Source: Drechmeria coniospora (lineage: Eukaryota > Ascomycota > Sordariomycetes > Hypocreales > Ophiocordycipitaceae). Taken from it: a DNA stretch of 64,000 nt. The stretch's first letter is position 1. Each line of letters starts with the position of its first letter. A program made the translations under genes and the position numbers. The stretch spans positions 992,001 to 1,056,000 of the forward strand of contig NC_054389.1 of the NCBI RefSeq assembly GCF_001625195.1, read 5' to 3'. A model generated the notes under the pieces. That model did no database searches. It saw nothing but the letters and a program-made list of their open reading frames with translations, and had not been told where the DNA came from. This document shows, one piece after another, positions 54,000 to 64,000 of the stretch.

Positions 54000-55159
54000 G
54001 CCTGCTGGACGGTGGATGAGGGTATCGCGTAATGGCAATGAGGGGCAACGAAGGAGGGGCAGAAAGAGCCAGCTAAAAGCAAACAGATAAAACAGGCGCT
54101 CGGGAATGAAGTGGTCGATGGAGCATGACGAGGCAGAGCGGTATATTCCCCGTCTGAAGCATCAATTGATGCACGAGCGGTTCCCACAACGGATTGCGAC
54201 GACTCTCATCCCGACTAAGCTTTACGCGTCTCATGTTCAGGGTCCAAACGTCTTCCATTCACCGTTGTGGTCGTCTGTTGGTCGCCCTCGTCCGTGTCGT
54301 CATGGAGGGTCGGGCTGTGCTGTGGGTGGATGCGGAAGCCCCTGGGAAGAGGTTAGCCCCACTGATCCCGAGTCGTGACAGGGTTCAATGGTACTAGGTT
54401 GGGGTTGGAACACTGACGTGCAAAGGGCGCCACAGTGAGCGATACAGGGCAATGACCACTCCAACTTCCACTATCAGTCCTGCTTGTAGGTGCCTAGCAG
54501 GCACTGAGCATCAATATTCCGTAGGTGCCTGTGCTCAGCCTCCCAACTCTATTGTCCGTAATCGGCGTGAGAGTTTGGAGTACGGAATACTGGCATGTGG
54601 GAGCCAAGAGCACCCGAACTTGTATGCTGTTCATCGCCCTCGAGCGAGAAATTCCCGTTGTCCTTGGTACTCGTACAGGCAGTTGCATTCGTGCCATAGT
54701 TCGACCTGTGCTGATAAAGATGTGTGGTGCAATGTTGGTAGTCACTAGAACTGAAGTTCGATGGTGGATAATTTAGTACTTGGGGGATTTACAGTATGCT
54801 GTACTTTGAGCATCGCATCGTCGGCGAACAGTGCACTCTCTTTCCGGACCTTGCGAGCACACGTACTGCGAGTAACTAGTACGAAAGACTCTATTATACG
54901 TATTTGTACATGTACTTGCAGGTGCAAGTACGTCAGTACTGTACAGTAGTCTGAGAACTGTACTGTATTTTCAATGCCCTCATCGCGTATTTCAGAAATA
55001 GGAGTATTTGTACTGTATTCAATGCGGTGCCCAAGTTCAGTCCTCTCTCGCTCGCCGAATTGCTACGCCGCCCCGCTGTTTACGCGGGGGGCCAAAACAG
55101 AACGGCAAAGGGTCAAAAATTCCGACATCATACCAACAACGGCAACCAGAGGAAGTGCG
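54000..55159. other. Intergenic with GTAC/TACGGAATAC islands
   Basis: No gene. 54480-54620 and 54880-55020 are rich in GTAC, TACTGTATT and CGGAATAC words, similar to islands elsewhere in the window. Confidence 0.5.
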
Positions 55160-56392
55160 ATGCAGCCCTTGGGTCGCTCGGCTGCGATGGCCGTGCGGGC
55201 AAACGGCAGCCGGTTGTTTCTACCAGCCATCGGCACAAGCTCGATGGCCCTGAAGCCGGCTTCTTGCTCTCGCCGCCGACGGCCAATTGCATCCCCGCCA
55301 AAGCCCTTTTCGAGTCCATATTCGAGAGCGTACTCGACGCCTGGCTCGACGAACCCCCCGCCAGAGGACGCGGGAAAAGGTGGCAAAGGTGCAGCTGGTG
55401 GCTCCGAAGCGACAGAGGGCAATCCTTCACGGCTGGAGGAACCCCCCGAAAGGTCGTCTCCGTCATCGGAGCTGACGTCCAGACTGACGCGAAACAACCT
55501 CAACCAAAGAGTAAACGACATCATCGGCGACATTCAATCACGCGTCCTCAACGCGGCGACGACCTTCAACGACATCACCGGCTACTCCGACATCGAGGGC
55601 ATCAAGGCCGAGAACGAGGCTCTCGAAGGCAAGCTCGCGGATGCGCAGTCCCGGGTCCGCGCCGCCCGCGCCGCCCACACGACCGCCTACACGAAGCGGG
55701 ACAAGGCGAAGCGCGAGGTGGCCACCCTGCTCGCCCGGCAGGACTCATGGTCCCCGCAGGATCTGGAACGGTTCACGGACCTCTACAAGACGGACCATGT
55801 GCTGCAGGCGGAGGCGACCAAGGCCCAGGACATGCTGAGCGAGGCCGAGGCCGAGGAGCAGAAGCTTGCCAAGAGGCTCAACTCGGGCATACAAAAGAGG
55901 TATCACGAGGAGCAGATATGGAGCGACCGCATACGGAGGGCCAGCCGGTGGTCGACACTTGGCCTCATGGGCATGAACTTTTTGCTCTTCATCGTCTTGC
56001 ATTTCGTCGCCGAGCCGTGGAAACGGGAGAAGCTCGTAAAGGGCGTCGTCGCCGAGGAGATGGCCGTCCTCGAAGAGGTCCGCAACGGGCTCGAGGCCGT
56101 CAAGCTGAGACTGGAGCAGCAAACGACGGCAGCCGAGGCGCCGGCGTCGCTTCCCGCGACGGCCCACGACGCCGAGTCGCGGCCGGCACCGGCCCTCAAC
56201 GGCGCGCTCGAGGGCCCCTGGCAGGACCTGCTGCTCGACCCGAGGCGGTGGCAGCTTGTGGTGGCAGACCTCTGCAGCGAACGGAGGATAGACGTGCGCA
56301 TGAAGGATGCCTCCCTGCTCGCGCTCGAGGCCGCCTTGGCGGGCGCCGCCATCGCCGGCGGGTTGACCACGTTATATGTACGGAGGACCTGA
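55160..56392 (+). CDS. SHE9: SHE9/MDM33-like mitochondrial inner-membrane protein
   Basis: 410 aa, intronless. The ATG at 55160 (MQPLGRSAAMAVRANGSRLF) is preferred because it gives an Arg/Ser/Ala-rich mitochondrial presequence; an open frame extends upstream without features. A low-complexity Pro/Gly/Ser linker is followed by the conserved start of the family (NLNQRVNDIIGDIQSRVL and FNDITGYSDIEGIKAENEAL), a long coiled coil, and the block WSPQDLERFTDLYKTDH. A first membrane segment (LGLMGMNFLLFIVLHFVAEP) and a C-terminal one (AALAGAAIAGGLTTLYV) flank a matrix or intermembrane stretch. SHE9/MDM33 shapes the mitochondrial inner membrane (known for yeast). Confidence 0.9.
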   Translation: MQPLGRSAAMAVRANGSRLFLPAIGTSSMALKPASCSRRRRPIASPPKPFSSPYSRAYSTPGSTNPPPEDAGKGGKGAAGGSEATEGNPSRLEEPPERSSPSSELTSRLTRNNLNQRVNDIIGDIQSRVLNAATTFNDITGYSDIEGIKAENEALEGKLADAQSRVRAARAAHTTAYTKRDKAKREVATLLARQDSWSPQDLERFTDLYKTDHVLQAEATKAQDMLSEAEAEEQKLAKRLNSGIQKRYHEEQIWSDRIRRASRWSTLGLMGMNFLLFIVLHFVAEPWKREKLVKGVVAEEMAVLEEVRNGLEAVKLRLEQQTTAAEAPASLPATAHDAESRPAPALNGALEGPWQDLLLDPRRWQLVVADLCSERRIDVRMKDASLLALEAALAGAAIAGGLTTLYVRRT

Positions 56393-57168
56393 AAATACGG
56401 CATTGTGCAGCGAGCGAATAGTGGAATTTCTCCTGTACTTGTACCTTGCCTAGCCTCTCGATTTGCTCATGTACAATACTTGCATTAGAAACCGGATCAA
56501 GCTCCAATATCCATCACGGCCACACGGCAACAACCGACATCAGATCTGCCAACCGGCCCGATTCCCGAGGATTCTTGCTCGTCTTCGCTTGTCTCGAGAT
56601 CCTGCAGCCTCTCACGCTGAAAATGGCCATCTTGCGCACCATCTTGCGTGGAGATGGGGCCGGTTCGCCTATCAGCATGCGTTGAGACGAGAAGGGCACG
56701 TCGACGGCACGGCACAGGGAAAAGTGGACATGCATATGCATGTTCGACGGCGAGTCCGGGACGAATTTTCCATCTCCAACGCCCAACGGTCAACGCTGTC
56801 CACGTCCGATTCGGTCCGGCCCGGTCGGGTACAGCGCGCGGGACGGCGTCGTAATCACTTGGGACGAATACGGGTGCAGCAATATTTACCTGCTAGTAGC
56901 GTAGATCCGCCTCGGTGAGCCATGCGTGGGCGGAGGAGTGAGGGCGGCTTTCGTCATCCCCTTCGGCGTCACCGATCCCACATCATGTCAGGGCATGGCC
57001 GTGGCGTTTTTTTTTCTCCCCCTGCAACCAACTTGTGTTGGTTGGATGCCTGTGTGCCAGACGGGACGGAGAGTCAAGACACTCTTGCTGCCTTTGTTGT
57101 GTCGAAGGGCCGAAATGGGACGCGTTTGGCGTGCCCTCCAACCGAGGAAAGTCGTTGGAGATGACAAT

Positions 57169-57312
57169 CAGGCATGATAACAAGCAGGTATGATAGCAAG
57201 CAGGTATGATAGCAAGCAGGTATGATAGCAAGCAGGCATGATAACAAGCAGGTATGATAGCAAGCAGGTATGATAGCAAGCAGGCATGATAACAAGCAGG
57301 TATGATAACAAG
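57169..57312 (+). repeat. 16-bp minisatellite, nine units
   Basis: Unit CAGGYATGATARCAAG starts at 57169 and recurs every 16 bases to 57297, nine full units plus a partial tenth. The units vary only at two positions, Y and R (C with A, or T with G, in most units). It lies between the SHE9 and PKC1 genes. Confidence 0.92.
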
Positions 57313-57789
57313 CAGATATTAGGTGTAATACTTGTATCAACCCAGTACAGGTACTGTAATTACTCCGTACATACTCCGTACAGTACAGCAGAGTACTTTA
57401 GGCTCGTAGTGTGCAAACAGTTGAGCAGGCGAACAGAGTTCGGAGTACTCCGTACTTTGGCAATAATACTCTGCTGCGCCATACAGGTAGTTGTACATGC
57501 ACATCACGTGGTACAAAGTGCAGGCACAAAGTAAATGTACATGTGAGCAACCCTCCCGCTGCTTGCGCCACGTGTATAGGTACCTCGCACCTGGTCCGTC
57601 CACCCCATCACCTGCCCTGCCAAGTCGCCTTGCCGCGCGCCGCGGGGTTGGTGTTTCTGCCTGTCCAAGGCATGCAGACGACAAAAAAAACCCGCCACGG
57701 CCCCAAGCTAGCTAGCCTTTAGCTCCCCCCTCCATCACTGACGACATCTCCCCAACCCTACCCAAAACCTCTCCCATCACCGTGGGCAA

Positions 57790-58065
57790 AGGACGCTCGC
57801 TCGTTTCCTCCCCTCCCCCCCCCCCCCCCCCTCCCCCGGAATCACCCACACAGGGGACCTCCCTCCGCAGCATCCCCGTATCATTATTCCCTTCACCACC
57901 GGCGTTCGTTCGAGGATCGCTCGGTGAAGCCTGCCTACCCCTCTCTCTTCCCCCCGTTGCTCTCCCCCCCGTTGCTCTTCCCCTCCCTCCTCCCTCCTCC
58001 CTCCCCCCTCTTCCTCCGCCCAGAGTCGTCGTGCGCGTGCGAGTCGCGTGCGCCGCTCGCCCATC
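57790..58065 (+). promoter_or_regulatory. Pyrimidine-rich leader/promoter tract of PKC1
   Basis: Extended C/T-rich sequence with a C-run of about 18 (57815-57832) and repeated CCCCCCGTTGCTCT words. Such CT-rich tracts are typical just upstream of start sites in strongly expressed fungal genes. It ends 1-2 dozen bases before the PKC1 ATG. Confidence 0.55.
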
Positions 58066-62028
<3,963 letters not shown>

Positions 62029-62683
62029 GATTTGGACTTGGCGAACATCCCTCCGCCGTTCATGGCGGAGATTTTGCCGGCAGAAAAAGGTCAAGGACCG
62101 TGGAGACGAGATAGACAGCAAATCCGAGCAGTTGTTGGGGGAGGGGGCAGCGGGCTCGAGTTCAACGTCGGCGATGAGTCCGGCGAAGCTGAGGCGAAGG
62201 GAGGCCAAGCCGACTCACGTAGTGACTTCTGCCAGCGAGGCCGCATCCGACAGGGAGCTCACATTCATCGTCTGAAGAGAGTCATGCCAGCCACCGTGGG
62301 GAGCAGTTGAACTGGCACTTGTTGTCGGGCCGTGGGACCGGATCTGTCTTGGGAACGTTCTTTCCGCTCGCTACCTTTGTTGATATGGATGTTTTGTTAT
62401 GAAAACAGCGGTTCCGAATAGTCAGACCTTGTCTAGTTGTTACTGCAGTCCAAAGAGGAATATAAAGGGCAATGATTGACAACAGCATGCAGAATAATCC
62501 GTCTCATTCATCTACACAATGAGCGAGGCGATCCGTGATTCTGTTTGAAGTCAAGATGCGTCGTCAAGGGATGCGCGCGCAATAGGTATGTGTTGTATTT
62601 TTGCGTGTACATAGGAAAATGGGGGGGCGTGCCGGCCTGCTATTACCTCTCACCGCCCTCCCTTCCCGACCGAGCGTGGGCGT

Positions 62684-64000
62684 CTAGTTGGTGTACTGTT
62701 TTTGCAGTATCTTGGCAATCGTGTTGAGCCTGCAAATTCATTAGCACCATGATCCAGGCGGACGGCGAGGAAGGGGACCTACTGAATGTTGCTCGTGCCC
62801 TCGTAGATGGCGCCAATTTTGCTATCCCGCCAGTACTTCTCGGCGAGGCCCTCACGAACGAAGCCCATGCCACCCATCCACTCAACGGCGAGGCCGCTCA
62901 CCCTGCCGGCGACCTGCGAGGAGTAAAGCTTGGCCATGGCGGCGTCGGCGACAAAGTCCTCGCCGGCCTCCTTCTTGCGGGAGGCGTTGTAGACGAGGGC
63001 GCGGGCGGCCTGGATCTCGGTCCAGCTCTGGGCGATTTGGTGCTGCATGCCCTGGAACTCGCCGACGAGGGAGCCGAACTGGCGGCGGTCGTTCCAGACG
63101 TACTTGACGGCATTCTCAAAGGCTCCAAGGGCGAGGCCCGTCATCTGGGCGGCGATGCCGATGCGGCCCTCGTTGAGGAGGCTGATGGCGTACTTGTAGC
63201 CGTGGCCGCGCTCGCCGAGGAGGTTCTCCTTGGGGATGTCGACGTCGTCAAAGTTGAGAACGCAGGTGCTGCTGGCGCGAATCCCGAGCTTCTTCTCCTT
63301 CTTGGCGATGGAAAAGCCCTTGGTGCCCTTCTCGACGACGAAGGCGGTGATGCCGCGGTAGCCTTTGCTGGGGTCGAGGTTGGCGAAGACGATGAAGAGA
63401 TTGGCCTCGATCGAGTTGGTGATCCACATCTTGCTGCCGGAGATGCGGAAGCCATCAGCCGTCTCGGTGGCCTTGGTGGCCATGGCGAAGGCGTCGGAGC
63501 CGGAAACGGGCTCGGAGAGGCAGAAAGAGGCGACGGTGTTGGTCGCCAGCTTCGGCAGCCACTTCTTCTTGAGCGCGGGCGAGGCGTACTTGATGATGGC
63601 CGTGTTGCAGAGCGTGTTGTGAACATCGACGAGGACGCTGACGGAAGGGTCGGCGCGGGCAAGCTCTTCGATGCCGATGATGGCCGAGGTGAAGTTCATG
63701 CCGGCGCCGCCGTATTCCTCGGGGATCTCGACGGCCATGAGGCCCTGCTCGAACAGCTGCTCGACAATGGCGGGGTCCATGGACTCGGCCTCGTCCATGT
63801 CGCGTGCCCGAGGGAGGATGACGTCGGTCGCGAACTTGGAGACGGACTCGGCCATGGCCGTCTCGACCTCGGAGAGATGACTGATGGGCGTGGGGGGGAT
63901 ATCTGAAATGTCTGCATGTTGGCCATCGGAACGGCGGGGCGTCGACGTCGATAGGGGCCGGGCATTGGCACTGAAGCTGTAAGCATCGCGGCCGAAGCGA
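62684..64000 (-). CDS. Mitochondrial acyl-CoA dehydrogenase (short/branched-chain type), 5' end outside window
   Basis: Minus-strand gene truncated at the right edge. Exons 62783 to beyond 64000, and 62684-62729, with a 53-base intron; the splice restores SNIQLNTIAKIL. The N-terminal part inside the window is Arg/Ser/Ala-rich (NARPLSTSTPRR), like a mitochondrial presequence, then DIPPTPISHLSEVE. Signature motifs: EIPEEYGGAGMNF, CLSEPVSGSDAF (FAD/substrate site), WITNS, NEGRIGIAAQ and the catalytic Glu in AIYEGTSNIQ, the position used by short- and branched-chain dehydrogenases. It oxidises acyl-CoA to enoyl-CoA with FAD in beta-oxidation or branched-chain amino-acid breakdown. Which chain length is not decided by the sequence. 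Confidence 0.93.

Noticed and set aside
58048..58065. Upstream non-ATG start for PKC1
   Set aside because: The extra codons come from a GTG. The first ATG (58066) gives the conserved MNDDE start.
63696..63986. Minus-strand frame MLTASVPMPG... as the acyl-CoA dehydrogenase N-terminus
   Set aside because: The dehydrogenase frame itself stays open to the window edge and gives a better presequence (NARPLSTSTPRR), so no splice into the other frame is needed.

Overview
The window looks like nuclear DNA of a filamentous ascomycete, most likely Sordariomycetes/Hypocreales. Genes are GC-rich and well spaced, most carry zero to a few short introns (GT...CTRAC...YAG), 5S rRNA genes lie outside any visible 45S rDNA, and fungal proteins such as LYS1, ALG3, NUF2, SHE9 and PKC1 are present. 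The exact species is not decided by the sequence.

Left part (1-12.6 kb) is accessory in character. A 287-aa protein with gasdermin-like features (2001-2864) converges on a subtilisin-like protease (2934-4065). This matches the known fungal gasdermin/protease gene pairs that control regulated cell death. The protease appears frameshifted between its Asp and His motifs. Next come two minus-strand clusters of 119-nt 5S rRNA genes (5.77-6.43 kb and 12.1-12.55 kb). The inner edges of the clusters are two complementary pieces of one 5S gene, as if a ~5.67-kb segment had landed inside it. That segment carries an adenylosuccinate synthetase gene which I could splice through 23 exons (22 introns in 1.27 kb of coding sequence, one exon only 5 nt). 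No other gene here has comparable intron density.

Middle part (12.8-22.8 kb) returns to ordinary genes: an F-box-like fungal protein, a 231-aa unknown, the kinetochore subunit NUF2, a thioredoxin and a 729-aa disordered protein. From 22.8 to 29.5 kb there is a gene desert with GTAC/CGGAGTA-rich islands and minisatellites. It leads to a single 7.7-kb intronless ORF (29.6-37.3 kb, minus) for a 2572-aa secreted protein made of Gln-rich and then Gly/Asn/Ser/Thr repeats dense in N-glycosylation sequons, an adhesin- or mucin-like surface protein. A second repeat-rich desert (37.4-43.6 kb) holds a three-copy fold-back repeat.

Right part (43.6-64 kb) is core housekeeping: ALG3 (N-glycan assembly) converging on an eIF1AD-like factor, a broken DUF7924-type gene, LYS1 (lysine synthesis) divergent from an MFS transporter, a HAD phosphatase, mitochondrial SHE9/MDM33, protein kinase C (PKC1, cell-wall integrity), and a mitochondrial acyl-CoA dehydrogenase cut by the right edge. 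These genes are mostly independent in function. The clearest functional pairing is the gasdermin-like/protease pair.
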